From the NCBI GenBank assembly GCA_921293015.1, contig OV121088.1:32711645-32775644 (forward strand): a stretch of DNA of 64,000 nucleotides, in the 5' to 3' direction. This document shows, one piece after another, positions 51,301 through 61,479 of the stretch. Each line of letters begins with the position of its first letter. Position 1 is the stretch's first letter. The notes under the pieces are model-generated. The model saw only the letters and a program-made list of their open reading frames with translations. It did not search any database and was not told the origin of the DNA. The DNA comes from Phorcus lineatus. Taxonomy: Eukaryota > Mollusca > Gastropoda > Trochida > Trochidae. The translations under genes and the position numbers were made by a program.

Positions 51301-54227
51301 CTTCCTGTAAAAATTCTTAAAAACCTGTTAAAGGATGAAAACAATTCAGACTTATTTATTCCTTGTTTATTGTTTGTGAACAGCTTCAGTTAAAAACCGC
51401 GACTGTTTAAACCCTCCCCCTTGCTTCACAGCAATTTGATTTTGTTTTCTCTAATATATCACTGAAATACATGAAGGTTAAAGTTAGTGGAAAAGCTTGT
51501 GATACCAACTGATATACAAAGTAAAATGTCGTTTCAACTTTTGGTAATTGAAACTGTAGAGAAAAGGCAGGACAATACATTTGGGTAATTCACCTTCTTC
51601 GTAGCCTTACATTAAATTGTGGTCTTCACAATGATTCCATAATATCAGAAAACATACGAACAAACTGTCATGAAGTGCATGATCAATGAAGATGTGAAAA
51701 TTTGGTGATCAATTGCATCAAGCAGTAGTTATTTGTTGATGTCTGTTGATCCATTTTATGCATGTTGTAATTAAAATTTTAAACTTTGAACACTTTTTTT
51801 CATTTTCTTCATTCCAAAATCTTGGAAAACACAAAGGACAAGGCGTATATAAAATGTCTTTTACCGTATTGAAAATTATTAATTTACTGTCAGCGCAATG
51901 AAAGGAATTAATTCACATTGAAAGATGATCTAAGTTATATTTAAATGTTTAATAGCTTCACTTAGAAAAACAGGCAGGTGAACTCTTCAGATTCACTTGT
52001 ACTTTTGAAACAATTGAAGACTTACATGTATTCGTTAGTTATGAAATAGAACGATTGTATCAACATTTTCTTTATTCAATACTTTATAAAGTCAATTTGC
52101 AAAACAGTGAACGACCTTTCGGTATTTCAATCTTTAAATCGAAAATATTAAAATAGGAACCTTCATTGACAAGGGGTTGAGAACTTCAGAACTCTGTTTG
52201 CATTCAGTTGAGTTGGATGTACAATGGCAGTTGGCTGTAGCAGTGAGATGGATATCAACCATCACTGTTTTGCTTCTATCACGAAATAAACTGGTACTGC
52301 GATCAAGTCTACAATGAGATAACGTGTAAAATATATAAAAAATACTGACACTGAATATCTCAAAGGTGACATAACATCAGATTAGCTTTGAGACCAAAAA
52401 TTGGTATGAGAAATTGCTTTCTTTTATAATCTTAAGATATTGTTAAAGATAAATTTATATATGCCACAATTTAAAAAAAATATACTCTCAATTCTGTTGT
52501 GTTGAATGTTCTAAGATATTCACATAATTAATTATATTTTTTGGTGAGAAAATACTGAAGTTCCTGATAATAGTCATTAACTTTAATTTCTTTCCTTTGT
52601 GACATTATTTGAAGCCTCTTCTGAGTAAAGGCATATAATCTCCTTACTTACTTCTTAACAAAGGATCAAAGGAGCAAAAGCTATTTCAAATTTTCAATTT
52701 CTCAAGAGACATCTGTATTACTAACTGTGAGTCTAAATCAAACTTCAAAACTGTGTTTGATTTCTACTCTTACTTATTGATCCCTGGTTGCCGATATATG
52801 TGTATCCATATTAGCATTCCGCTATAATGGTCATCTCCGCAAAAATGTAAATCATTTTCCAAACCTGAAGGGCAACAAGTCCTCATTCTTCAGAGAAGAC
52901 GTTGCTGCCTCAAATGAACACAAGTCAGTATTTCTTGCCGACTGTTTCAAGGGTCCGTAGAGAAGAATGGCCATTTTAGAGTTGTAAACCTCGACATGAA
53001 GCTTAACTCCATTGCTTGCTGATATCTAATTCAAAGAAAAAATATTTCAAAATGAAAGTTGTGTAGATTTATAATGCACGTTGATTGTTTTTGTCGAAAA
53101 TACAACCTGGCGATTTTAGTTAATTTTTATTTAATAAATAGTGATGGAAATAAGATTACAATGTATGTATGTCAAAGAATGGTGTCTTATTGAGCTTTTA
53201 AAGGTTTTTGTGTGTAGTAAAAGGCATTGATAGGCGCTGATAAAAAACACAATAAATTCAAAAATATACAACAAATACAAAGAAGCGGCTCTAGTGTGGC
53301 AGTCTCTACTCAATGGTAGGCACAGTGTAAACTTATATGTCCACATATGTAACCTACCAAAAGGTGTCCAAATATGTAACCTATTAAAAGGTATCCAAAT
53401 ATGTAACCAACCAAAAGGTATCCAAATATGTAACTTATCAAAAGGTGTCCAAATATGTAACCTACCAAAAGGTATCCAAATATGTAACCTACCAAAAGGT
53501 ATCCAAATATGAAACCTTCCAGATTTGTACCAATTATTTCTAAATCTTTTGCCATTGTATTTCAATTTTATAATATAAGTACACATATATCAAACAAACA
53601 TTGACACACGCTAAAGACTAAATGCACTGACCAAATACAAATTCCCATCACATTCAGACACAGTCAGTCGTTCTTCTCGTGAGTTCCGAGTGATGACCGG
53701 GACAGTCTTGTAAGTACAGATGTCCAGAAACACGATCTCGTCTCCATACCTCATCGCAACTCCACACGTTGAGGGCGTTAAACCATCAATTACCATCTGT
53801 CTCACGTGCACCTATAATGCATATTGTGTTCATTAATGTTTAATGCAGAGCCTATGAAAGATTACTTTAATACTTTTAGAGAACAATTATAAAACCATTT
53901 CACGGCATAATAAACTATTTAAAGCACTTTGGCCCACTTAAACAGGGCAACGTGCTTTGCCAGAGTACTGTATGTCTTAGTCGAAATGAGTATGTAATTT
54001 GTTGAAAATGTCCGTATTAGAGATTATTGAAAACAAATCAGTGAAATATTGTAGACGATTGATGTACAAAAGATAGACATGCAGTTTTAACTTAAGAAAT
54101 ACCTCCAATTGATTATCTGGGTCCATGGTGGAGTTATAAAGTAAAAAGTCTCCCGGGAATTCAATTGTAGACAATCTGTAGAGTGAAAGTTCTCAGTCTT
54201 TGCTTTCATCCATAAATAACATATCAA

Positions 54228-54314
<87 letters not shown>

Positions 54315-57300
54315 TTTTCCACTTGAATTATCTGGTTAATCCGTCAAATAAACGTTTAAATGTGGTAAAAGTACAAAATCTAAATAAAAATCAATAACAG
54401 TGGAGTGCTGTTGATTACAGTTACATTTACTAGTAACGTATTTGACAATTGAAAAAGCATAACAACAGAAACATTATCTTTCAGTTCCCTTTCCGATGAC
54501 AACAATCATGCTAGAAAAAATAAATACTTTAGTGATTAAATAAAGCTTCAGTAGTGTTACTATTTATTTAAAGAAGGTTAAGTTGGATATTTAGAACATT
54601 TAAACAGTTTTATTGACGTTCGGGTAAATTTTAACGGATTAAAATATTACCTAGATTTGTTGAAGCCGAAGATGTGGCAATCGGGAAATAAAGTGCAATC
54701 TATGTGCGGAACGTTATTAGTCGTAACCTGTGGAGATTTTACATAAATAAGGCAAATATAAGTATACATTGACAGTTGCAGTCGAAACATTGTATTTTGA
54801 CCATTTAATTCATTCTTTCATTTATTTGTATAAGAGCCTTATGCCCTACAGTACAATAAAGATGAATCAATAAAATAGTGACAAAAATCTTGCCTGTAAT
54901 TTAAATACATTCCTACAAAATATGTATCACTCGTCGTACATAAAAGGCGGTACATATTAGAGTTAGATGAGATATAGATTTTACCCCGATATGAATATTT
55001 TTCACAAACAGAATTTGAAATTCATCTACTAATGAACCGTTGCTACTCAATTTACAGAATAAATTTCTTACGTCATTATCTTATGATTTATGTTTATACT
55101 TTACTGTTGTATGAACACATTTAACATTTACTAAACAATCTATTTCATGATCTGTCATTTAAACGGTGAATATAACTTTCAGGACCTATGAGAGAATTTA
55201 AATAACTATAATGTCTTAAAAAAACTCTTAATTACTTCTACTTGCTCGCCAATTTTGAAAAGATATATCTTTCATTACCATGATGTTAACTCTTTGCCCT
55301 TGGAAGAAGCTTTCCAGATTTTCTTTAGGCTGTATCTTCAAGCTTAGGTTATGTTGATTTTCCCGATGCAGAAGAATGTCAGATTCAAGTTTAAGTCTGA
55401 GGGTTTCGGTTGAAGACACAGTGTGGGGCGAGGTTGTAAGGGTGATGGCACATGTGCTAGTCTTCACATTCCCTTCTGAAAATTACACGATGATACAAAA
55501 TCATTATAGAATTTATTAATATCTTCATTGAAGAAAAAAGAAGCGCTTTTGCTTATAACTTCATGTACAAACCCAAGAATATAAAAACTGAATGCTTTTT
55601 GGGAAACAAATCAACGTCAGATTGTAAACGAGAAGCGCCATAAAAGCAAACGAAATGTTCGGATACCACACAGTTCCAACAGACTTGCAAAGTGCCTCTG
55701 AAGTGCTTTAACAACAATCTGTTCATCATACATGTCATTCAGACAGTAAAAGAATGTAATATTCTTATATTTGGGACAGCAAAATATGCAACAGTACGTG
55801 TGTACATTTCTCGATCTTTCATGATTTCCGGTACCCAAATGAATTTTTTCACCGACAGAACGAACAGACTATCCACTAGCTTTTACTTAGCGCAAGGTCT
55901 CCACTGGTGGAGCTCTTTGCTACTTGACATAGATCGATTTATGTCATTGATATTATGAGGTATAAGAGCTAATTAAGCATTGTCATCACATGGTTGCATA
56001 TACTTTAATAGTGTCTCATCATTCTTTCGTACCCAAGGACATTTAGGAACAGCAACTAACAAGAACTCGATTTCGTATATAGATGAGCAACATTAACCAT
56101 AGAGCATTTTTAGGTTGCCATGTAGTTGAAACAGTGCATTTTTCTGCTGGGAAATGTAAATATGATAGGCACATGTGTGGTATTTTGAACGTCATCGAAT
56201 TATTTATCGAAAACTTTTCTCTCTTATTTTAATTACGATATTGACTTCCTGTGCAGCAACTGCATAGTTATCTTTCAGCTCTTATCAAATAGTTAGAGAG
56301 AACTGTAAATTGCTGCCATGCATTGACACGGCGCCGACATGCCCTTACATTAGAAATCCTGCTGTGTTTGCTCTGATATCTACACTCAAAAATGAATTTC
56401 CATGAGTAACAATGGGGCTGTTGTAATGTAATGTCCGTGTCTTCTTATTCTGTAGTCTTTTATCTGAAATAAAGACGCAGTTACCTTTGTTGTTACTGTC
56501 AATACCGAGGACGAGGGAGCAGTTGTTTGACTCGGAATTGTTGCAAAGAATTGGAAGAGTTGAAGTGATTGTGACTTCAATTTCATTACCCTCCGCGAGA
56601 ACGATAGATCGAGGTTCTATCTATCAATAAATAATGACATGTAATGATTTTATTTAGCATCGTGCAAGGCAAAAGTTAATTAAGGTAACTTAGTCAGGTC
56701 AAATATGTCAAACATATTCATCGGTGCAATTTTATTGAGAAGTACTCACTTGCTGAAGATAAAGTCAATCTACTTTATCGAACATAAGGCAAACTATTGG
56801 AGCTGCTCCAGTAAAACATAAATTTCACAATTTACAGATAACAAATGGAGAAATTGAATATGTTTTCGGAGAGAAAGACAAACATTGATTGGTGGTGTCT
56901 GATTTTCATGCATTGGGCAATTAAGGATGGATCTTAGTGTTTTTAGACGAAACAAAGCTACTATGAAATACCCCATGTCTGTCTGTAATGCTACCTTATA
57001 CATTGAAGTGAATTCTACACACTCTAGTATAGTTGAAAACCTGAATATGCCATATTGTAAACTTGAAGTGATTCATTAAACTGGTCAATGTTAACAATTA
57101 AGTATTGACATAAAACAACTTGAACGTTTATTAACGTTTCTCATATTAAGTCAGGTCTAAAGGACTAGATCCTTTTTTAGATTATTTAAAACAGGCCAAA
57201 AACTTTAAGGATATTCATGAAGAGCTGAAGAGTACCTTTATACCACCAAAATACTCATTACTGCTTTTCCCAATTCCATTTTGATCACGTCCACGGTGAT

Positions 57301-58936
57301 ACGCCACAACCGAGCAGGATAACTGCAATACATTAAGTTGGAATTATGACACCAGACACCAATTTCAGTTTGCGGATACCTACTCGCAAATTTTAGTTTA
57401 TTTTCGTTTATATAAACTCAGAAGCAAATAAACGCAAATGCGCATAATAGAATTGACGACAATGCTTTTGATCTCTGGACAGTTTTACACTACACAAGTA
57501 TGTAAACATAACAATCGCGACAGTACAGAATGACAGAAGAATAACAAGCATGACAAGTCATTAGTACCCTGTTGTGAATAATCTGACGCTAACAAGCATG
57601 ATGAACACAATTTCGACGTAAGATAAATGTGAAGATATCAAAAGATATCATCACTTGATGAACTTACACTGTCTCCAAAATGATTCAACCATAAACTCTC
57701 GTTTGACGTGACAGATTTAGTGTGACTATCCGCAGTTACCACCTCGCTTGCAACTGGTTTGTTATTGAACAGCCAAGTGACTTCAAAGACTATTCCAGCA
57801 GTTTCATTGGTTGGCTCATAGTCAAAGGAACATTCAAATTTGAAACCATCATCTGATCGACGAGGCCCTTTGAGAACGACGCCTGTGATTCTCGGTATTG
57901 TGTCTGATGGGAACAAAAGTATAATGCAGCTTGTTGGATAACATTTGAACATCATGAAAAAAAGAAAAATAATCATCATAAATAATGACAACACTTTAAT
58001 AACCCGAATATTTTGTATCATTAAAGAGCTGGTGTACAATAAAAGACAAACAATCAAGGTTACGATTAGTTCACTAAACAGTCACATTATATAGATCAAT
58101 CAAAGACTAAAACTGAAATGTGAATATAATTTTAACTCTATTGGTCTTAAAACAGGGTAACCAGACGGAAGTTTAACAAATTCACAATTAACACATGATC
58201 TGGATCAGAAAAAATCTCAAAGCTATTTGCAAAACAAGATGCAACAGATTTGTAAAGGAAATTCAGGCTATGTTACCGCCAACTAGTTATGCATTGTACA
58301 TATTCAATGATGCCTTTATAACGCATTGACTTACCTGTACAATAAGCAACAGGACATTGCACAATAATTCCAGATAATGAAGAGTTAATGAAGTCATATG
58401 TTATAAACTCCCCACAGTTTAAAACTTTGACAGTAAATTTGTATTCACAGCATGATGAAGCTGGCAGGCCAAAGAAAGAAACTTTGCCACAGAAATTCTT
58501 CGTTTTTATTCCTTCACTGACTTTAGGAAAGGTGTCGTTCATCCATATAGTGTTTTTGTTACAATGATTATCAGGTACACAAGACGTTGCGATTTCTCCC
58601 TCTTCAAATCTGTACCAGCCGTCCAGGTCCTTGTCGCAGAGAGTCGGGTTGTTGTTCACATGGGGCACAGATCTCTCTGGTGACTTCTTCAAGACCTTAT
58701 GATATTTACACGGATGAGTGTCTTCCAGCAAAAACGATCTGCCTTCAAACAAAGTGAAACGATTATTTCTCAAAACTTCTAAATTTGTTTCTGTTTATTG
58801 AGTTCGATATCCAACACATAAGGAATACATTGTTTTAATATATTAATGAATATCCTCTGAATAAGATCAGATTAGGTTTTTTTTACAAACCTGGAATGAG
58901 GTATGCGGACAAGAGCAACAAATAGAAGAACACCAT
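36370..58936 (-). CDS. VWDE-like secreted protein (D8C, VWD-like and EGF domains), 18 exons
   Basis: Exons in transcript order: 58936-58891, 58742-58335, 57903-57668, 57322-57244, 56616-56485, 55475-55279, 54727-54651, 54175-54103, 53811-53632, 53025-52865, 52308-52161, 50923-50863, 50652-50486, 42973-42720, 42163-42052, 41822-41714, 40615-40476, 36486-36370. They total 2697 nt (898 aa plus TAA), and every junction keeps frame. Exon 1 is a signal peptide (MVFFYLLLLSAYLIP). Residues about 50-125 form a D8C-type region (DLDGWYRF, CVPDNHC). Residues about 367-530 are a degenerate von Willebrand D region (IEFPGDFLLYN, STCGVAMRYGDEI, VHVRQMV). An EGF repeat sits near 700 (CPNFCSLNGNCDKGVCHC). The C-terminal exon reads EDSCHINDHCYKENE, as in VWDE family tails. 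Vertebrate VWDE is an extracellular protein; the role here is unknown. Acceptors of exons 2 and 5 are the weakest calls. Intron 13 contains a BEL element and intron 17 a SINE, a Tc1 fragment and a hairpin. Confidence 0.83.
37225..37515 (+). mobile_element. Tc1-like transposase C-terminal fragment
   Basis: The translation reads NARANAARATRDFLQQIGDN, then NPVEHLRDEIQRR and INRLVHSMNRRRAAVI, ending near RSGHTKY. These correspond to the Tc1 block DNARPHxA...FLQQ, the SPDLNPIEHxWD block and the C-terminal GTINRLVxSM / GGHTRY block. The WPARSPDL part is deleted and an in-frame TAA precedes NPVEH, so the copy is dead. It lies in intron 17 of the VWDE-like gene. Confidence 0.82.
38245..38335 (-). repeat. 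tRNA-like sequence, probably a SINE head or tRNA pseudogene
   Basis: On the minus strand, TTGGTCTAGTGGTTTGCTC resembles an A box and GGTTCGACCCC a B box. Between them is a possible anticodon arm with stem CTGG/CCAG and loop ACAATTA. The acceptor arms do not pair and the loop lacks T33, so a functional tRNA is unlikely. The head differs from the SINE family elsewhere in the window. Confidence 0.45.
38734..38876. repeat. Foldback element with 51-bp imperfect inverted arms
   Basis: Arms 38734-38784 and 38826-38876 pair with only a few mismatches (GTTACCAACC, TGCATGAATT, CACCTAGGCACGTGC). The spacer is 41 bases. It lies in intron 17 of the VWDE-like gene. It is followed at about 38909-38930 by a short CAAGGTT tandem repeat. 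It has no coding content and is a MITE-like foldback or a strong transcript hairpin. Confidence 0.8.
39908..40222 (-). mobile_element. Full-length tRNA-derived SINE, minus orientation
   Basis: Same family as 15840-16159, read on the minus strand. The head reads GGGATAGCGCAGTGGTTAGC with a B box close to consensus (GGTTCGAATCC), followed by body and tail. The 8-bp repeat AAGAAGTG at 39900-39907 and 40230-40237 is the likely target duplication. It lies in intron 17 of the VWDE-like gene, in the same orientation as that gene. Confidence 0.9.
41019..41123. repeat. Imperfect inverted repeat in intron 16 of the VWDE-like gene
   Basis: GGAATTACGGTCAATCTGTCC near 41019-41039 pairs with GGGACAGATAAACCGTAATTCC near 41101-41122, with about two mismatches. 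The spacer is about 60 bases. No coding content. Confidence 0.6.
43334..43618 (+). repeat. BEL 5' LTR
   Basis: 285 bases, by eye identical to 49955-50239. It contains a TATA-like TATATATATGTATATAT stretch and an AATAAA signal at 43571-43576, giving plausible U3/R signals. Confidence 0.93.
43769..49765 (+). CDS. BEL/Pao gag-pol polyprotein, 1998 aa, uninterrupted
   Basis: One open frame carries all parts. Residues about 60-220 are charged and coiled-coil-rich. A gag core (DUF1759-type, LPSFSGEAIEWPRF near 370) follows. CCHC-like knuckles start at CPLCSEGHYLYRC (about 611), with CYNCLKGNHSVSMC. The aspartic protease region has VAMLDSASDTSLID (about 720; DSAS rather than the usual DSGS). RT has the active site FYVDDF (about 1132). 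RNase H has HVFCDASEKGFG (about 1310). The integrase has an HHCC zinc region (HISTAHGG ... CVDCH, about 1635-1672) and a DDE core (TGVDYFG, YSDNGTNF, GGAWERL; about 1704-1818). A C-terminal chromatin-type region (DUF5641, QWELGRILDVLPGKDG) ends it. No stop or frameshift interrupts it. The start at 43769 follows the LTR by 150 bases. Confidence 0.93.
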   Translation: MASEQNVSIAQKSEMLGDRKWDSQSVPGGNLELQSKKHLRAVRNGHASYLTSLLNSINFELALEDDLIKFNVKIANALKNLKNAHQDYMSKLTEDEVEEAVVWFSGRESAAVDILQQLDNMIHNFQRANVKEKSQCSSHKSGGTSKYTSSSKNSLKLKVEQAKLKAKQAKQAVELVEKAAEIEAARVIQGAQHDAEMAELEARVLQDMADSENVESVKSLNIQKVEKPVFVKEWLDNQNKLKHADLSKNIDQFEIPAVSDKIQTQIKPNAHVLDPLAPSWEGMPDRRHFQPQAVSSPVKYTDNNHNIPYQHSMCYIQNPVDEAIDSWIDNLVIGVETVIDDVNTTASDGLVNMLARVESEKDLPKVELPSFSGEAIEWPRFIEQFHIQVHCRPGIRDTRRMDLLQSHLSGEAKVLVQGLGYSGKNYAMALQELKSAFGHRVKVAKAFLDRVTHGQTISSHDPSALRKFYVAIRDCVTTLQQLKYSADLGSCETLLKTVRRLPSHMAPKWNEYVKSIMKIREPSLLDLQGWLKDRVDAQFNPYAIDTSYVNKSANYKHEKQDKSSRVRRSFATTSQPRNQTPLNELTQDKHNTVHKGVEATEVIQEPKQKMPCPLCSEGHYLYRCALFANKSVQDRLKVIKDNKLCYNCLKGNHSVSMCFTSRNCQQCDGRHHTMLHFDKTERPATNFKVRTKDRERVYFRLVPVHAVGPNGRVIQTVAMLDSASDTSLIDAELSKELGLVGEVRNFTVKTLTDTTTQTSRNVRFTIKGVHDNSKPLVVKEAWTVNSDAFSCPAQIVKSEWKHMEDLDIPQIEPSQIQILIGLNVPEAHLQTDIRSGGQHQPYAVKTPIGWSIMGVATGENSETQARVNFTVSQNTELIEQVKQFWQTESFGVTHESKDPSSIEDRRAQRILKSTTQVIDGHYEVGMLWKSDVTTLPNNRMVAERRYRSLTKRLTHDESFASAYGETLNGYISKGHAQKLTQEEAAETSPRTWYLPHHGVTNPNKPGKVRIVFDAAAEYSNISLNKCLMTGPDLLNSLFGVLLRFRLYSVALAADIEGMFHQVKVPAADSDSLRFLWKPNMDKPGAPDVYKMTVHIFGAADSPSCANYALQRTALDNQHNFKENIVQAALSDFYVDDFLKSMETIPEAIDLSSQLTQLMQGGGFRLHKWISNSPEVVSAIPECDRAVKTADLEFDQQLVQRALGLKWDVIDDAFMFDQKLKHSPMTKRGVISTVSSIFDPCGFLAPFTLRAKCIIQELWRQRLDWDDPLPKEIEKYWKDWLSDLEFLASFKLPRHHPNLSSSVHWIELHVFCDASEKGFGAVVYLRYSHAVDSITCSIVASKTHVAPIKPTLSIPRLELQGAVLGVRLWKSLQFELKLDFRKVIFWTDSNTVLQYLNNETKRFKPFVSNRIAEILESTSSEQWHHVPSAHNPADHCSRGLSSSKLTSSSWLVGPEFLTKPHHKLLDNERPQTVDIDENDPEVKGKCVMTISTKDNYPKTIPMNLSLLLNPSDFSTWHSLCRRTAWLLRASRNFMCPLKGRNTVKHNELLPQEYEEATLAWVREVQNQTFSTEINSLKEGLELPTTSKLLPLSPIFDGRYLRVGGRLQKAVIPSEAKFQLILPHDHQITKLLIDEVHISTAHGGPEHMISELRQKFWVISARRSAKEAIRRCVDCHRRHVKPVVPKMADLPLCRVSGFHRPFVYTGVDYFGPMQVKVRRSSVKRWGCLFTCLSTRAVHIELADSLETDDFILILRNFIGRRGHPRHMYSDNGTNFVGADNELCKCLQNLKQNHITAFLAPKMIEWHFNPPLSPHFGGAWERLVRSVKTALKATLRNTFVSDSVLRTALIEVEAVLNSRPLTHNSSDPKDFVALTPNHFLLGRANTSTPPDLCSDREINSRKRWRQAQVIADHVSRRWLKEYLPELTVRHRWTKENSNVCAGDLVLVVSDIHPRGQWELGRILDVLPGKDGRVRTVRVRTPAGDYIRPTAKICVLEENVTN
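49955..50239 (+). repeat. BEL 3' LTR
   Basis: Same sequence and length as the 5' LTR, with its AATAAA at 50192-50197. It is followed directly by the TCATC target duplication. Confidence 0.93.
53343..53513. repeat. 27-bp minisatellite in intron 9 of the VWDE-like gene
   Basis: Six copies of ATATGTAACCTACCAAAAGG + T(A/G)TCCAA with few substitutions. The period is a multiple of three, so both strands have open frames with nine-residue repeats that are not genes. Confidence 0.9.
54230..54310. repeat. (AT)n microsatellite
   Basis: About 40 uninterrupted AT dinucleotides in intron 7 of the VWDE-like gene, just upstream in transcript sense of the acceptor for exon 8 (54175). Confidence 0.97.
56685..57000. 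mobile_element. Old diverged relative of the MITE family
   Basis: GTCAAATATGTCAAAC at the left and GACAAACATTGATTGGTGGTG at the right match the copy at 35908-36335 in the same order. The ends are lost. It lies in intron 4 of the VWDE-like gene. Confidence 0.45.
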
Positions 58937-61479
58937 TCTGTTAATTCTTTCTGAATTTTAACCTTAACACTGATAAGAAATTTCTACGTACTTGACCTCC
59001 TTCGATAAGGACGATAATGCGAGTCCAAATGTGAACGACTCGAGTAATGTAGAAATTAAGCATAGCTTTACCTGTATGTTGTCTTTCGTATTTCCAGTGA
59101 TGTGAATTTCCCGACCAATCCGAGAAAGATAGATGATTTAAACTGTATTTATTTCCAGATGGTACAGGAGAGGGGGATTGATAAACAGGGTTGCCCCTAT
59201 CTAAATATCGCACCCGTGACGTGGACAGGATATATACAAAGTAACATGTAACATACATTATAACAAGAAAGAAATTCATGAATACTTACAGAATATCTAA
59301 ATACAATGATCAAGAAAGATAATATGGACTGAAATTTACCTCTTAGTAAATTGAAATGATGATTGTATATATTCATAAGCAATGCACATCTTAAACATTG
59401 AAACAATTAGTAGTGTACAAATTTCGTTCTATGTACCATGGACATGGACATGATGACTTACCTTTTTTCATGAATCCTTCCACCATGACAATTATGTTCA
59501 TTCCAAAAGCACGATTCAAATGAAGTAAGTATGTAAACAACGATTTCAAAATGCTTATAAATACTCTGATTGCATATGATATTTTATTCTATGAAATATT
59601 AACAATCAAATAATGGACGCTCTATAATACATACATGTATGAATATATTGACGAGGAAGCATTTCATCAGTCACATTATTTCACATGGTTTTTGTACAGG
59701 GAATAACGCGTACAACAATACAGACAACGCTACGGTTACCTGCACACATGTGAACTGATCCAATTAGTATGAACTGTTGTATGCAAACTATGGATCACAC
59801 CCTTTTTAGGATTAAGATAATAGGTGATTATTTGATGAAATGTTTACCTTGATGAAAAAAGATTTTGGTTGACAAATATTTTTTTTATGTAAGTGTTATA
59901 TAACCTTTAAAGAAACAATGACCTATGTAAAAATCCTTTTGATGGTAGATATACTTTTCTCAAGTGAAAGACTTATAGATAGATAAGTCATATCATTACT
60001 TTCGTTAATCATATAAAAAATAAACCATGCTGCCAGGCTTATATTAGAGAACTTCAAAATCATAACGTTTTATTTCCTGCAAAACTATACATACATACAA
60101 GAAATATGTACATGTCATATGATTTTTCATCGCAGTCATCAAAGATAGTACTTTCAAAAGCATTTATTCATCAAAGTATTATTGTCACTTAACCTCGCTT
60201 TGTTTAGTCAAAGTCTTTAATCATCAGAGCATCAGTACATCCTATGTTTTTCTTCAAAGTCATTTTTTTCATTATTTTTTTATAGTCATTATTTCATATT
60301 TCAAACATATTTTAACAACAGTCAATATTTCACTAATTATTAAATTAAAAAACCCACTATAAAAATTATTTTCATCAAAGTCTTTTTTAAAACAGTATTT
60401 TTAAAAATCAAAATAAGGATTTCTCAACAAATTCATTATTTTACACGTAATTAATTCAGAATTCTATTTCATTACATAAAATGAACAATATACTTCAGGA
60501 AATGAAATATTAAGATTTTCATGTTTGACCCTTAAATTCTGATGGAAATATCAAAATTTAAATAGCATGTTACTCAGTAAAATTTACTTTATACTATACT
60601 TTAAAATATTACTGAAAAAGAATACGTAAAATATAGATTTAACAAATGGATAAATGGATGTTACCTATTTTACATTACTTGTACTTAGTGTAGTATTATG
60701 AGGACTTGTAACTCTTTTTTGTACTTATGTGTACTTATAAAACACAAAGTTAGTGTCCAAAATCATATTTAAGGACCTACCGTTAATTTACTATCATAGA
60801 AATACGCCATCTCTGTCTTGGGGGAAAAACTGTCAAATTTGTATTTCAAGTGAGTTGTGTTACCTCCGGGCAATAGGGGATTAAAAAGGTTAACATAAAA
60901 GGGTACAGAGAAGAAAGAAGTCACCCATGTACTAATTCTTTCATTGCAAACATCACAAATCACTACTATGACTCCAGCTCCTCACCAATAACAGTCCAAC
61001 TTTCATTAGAATAACAAGAATAACAGGCATTGGAACATGAACTCTCTTCCATATAGCGACCTGGTAATTGACCCCTTACATGTTGCTACAGACTTTTGGT
61101 TCGGACCATTTCTATGTTACAGGGTTTTTCACAATGATAATCATTTAGTTGCAGAGAGCAAAGTTCATCAACATGCCAGGTCTACCATAGAAACCACAGC
61201 CCACTCACTATACAAATCCGATGGTACAACACCAGAGTCGCTTAATCTAAAAATCTAACAAAACACCTTGCAGTTGATGTAACTCGAGGAGTCCAGCTTC
61301 AAGTAGGTAAAGGGGTATCAAGGGTATATGAGACTCAGTTTCCACACCTTACCGGTCATCCTCATATAGAAATATTTATTTATTTACATGTTTAAACGAA
61401 GATGCATAGAATATTATAATAGGAAACAATTCACAATTAAAAGAGCATCAATGATTCAATGAGATTTTCGAATCAGATT
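58937..61479. other. Upstream region of the VWDE-like gene
   Basis: AT-rich, with no recognised gene. Minus-strand segments ending at good donors lie at 59072 (after ...CATACAG/GTAAAG) and near 59463 (AAAAAAG/GTAAGT). They could be untranslated or alternative first exons of the VWDE-like gene, but nothing in their translations supports coding. Confidence 0.3.

Noticed and set aside
53343..53513. CRISPR-like array
   Set aside because: Repeats are contiguous with no unique spacers, and the genome is eukaryotic.
53131..53586. 151-residue minus-strand frame with repeated FGRLHIWIP-type units
   Set aside because: It is produced by the 27-bp minisatellite and lies in an intron of the VWDE-like gene.
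54200..54397. Frame with a long Ile-Tyr repeat
   Set aside because: Pure translation of the (AT)n microsatellite.
59072..59279. Possible first exon with a hydrophobic start (MNFFLVIMYVTCYFV...) ending at a good donor
   Set aside because: The next exon (58936-58891) has its own start codon and signal peptide in the right phase, and the translation of this segment shows no VWDE-like features. It remains possible as an untranslated exon.
61037..61258. 73-residue plus-strand frame upstream of the LINE
   Set aside because: No recognisable motif and no splice context; it could be diverged LINE sequence, but I cannot support that.
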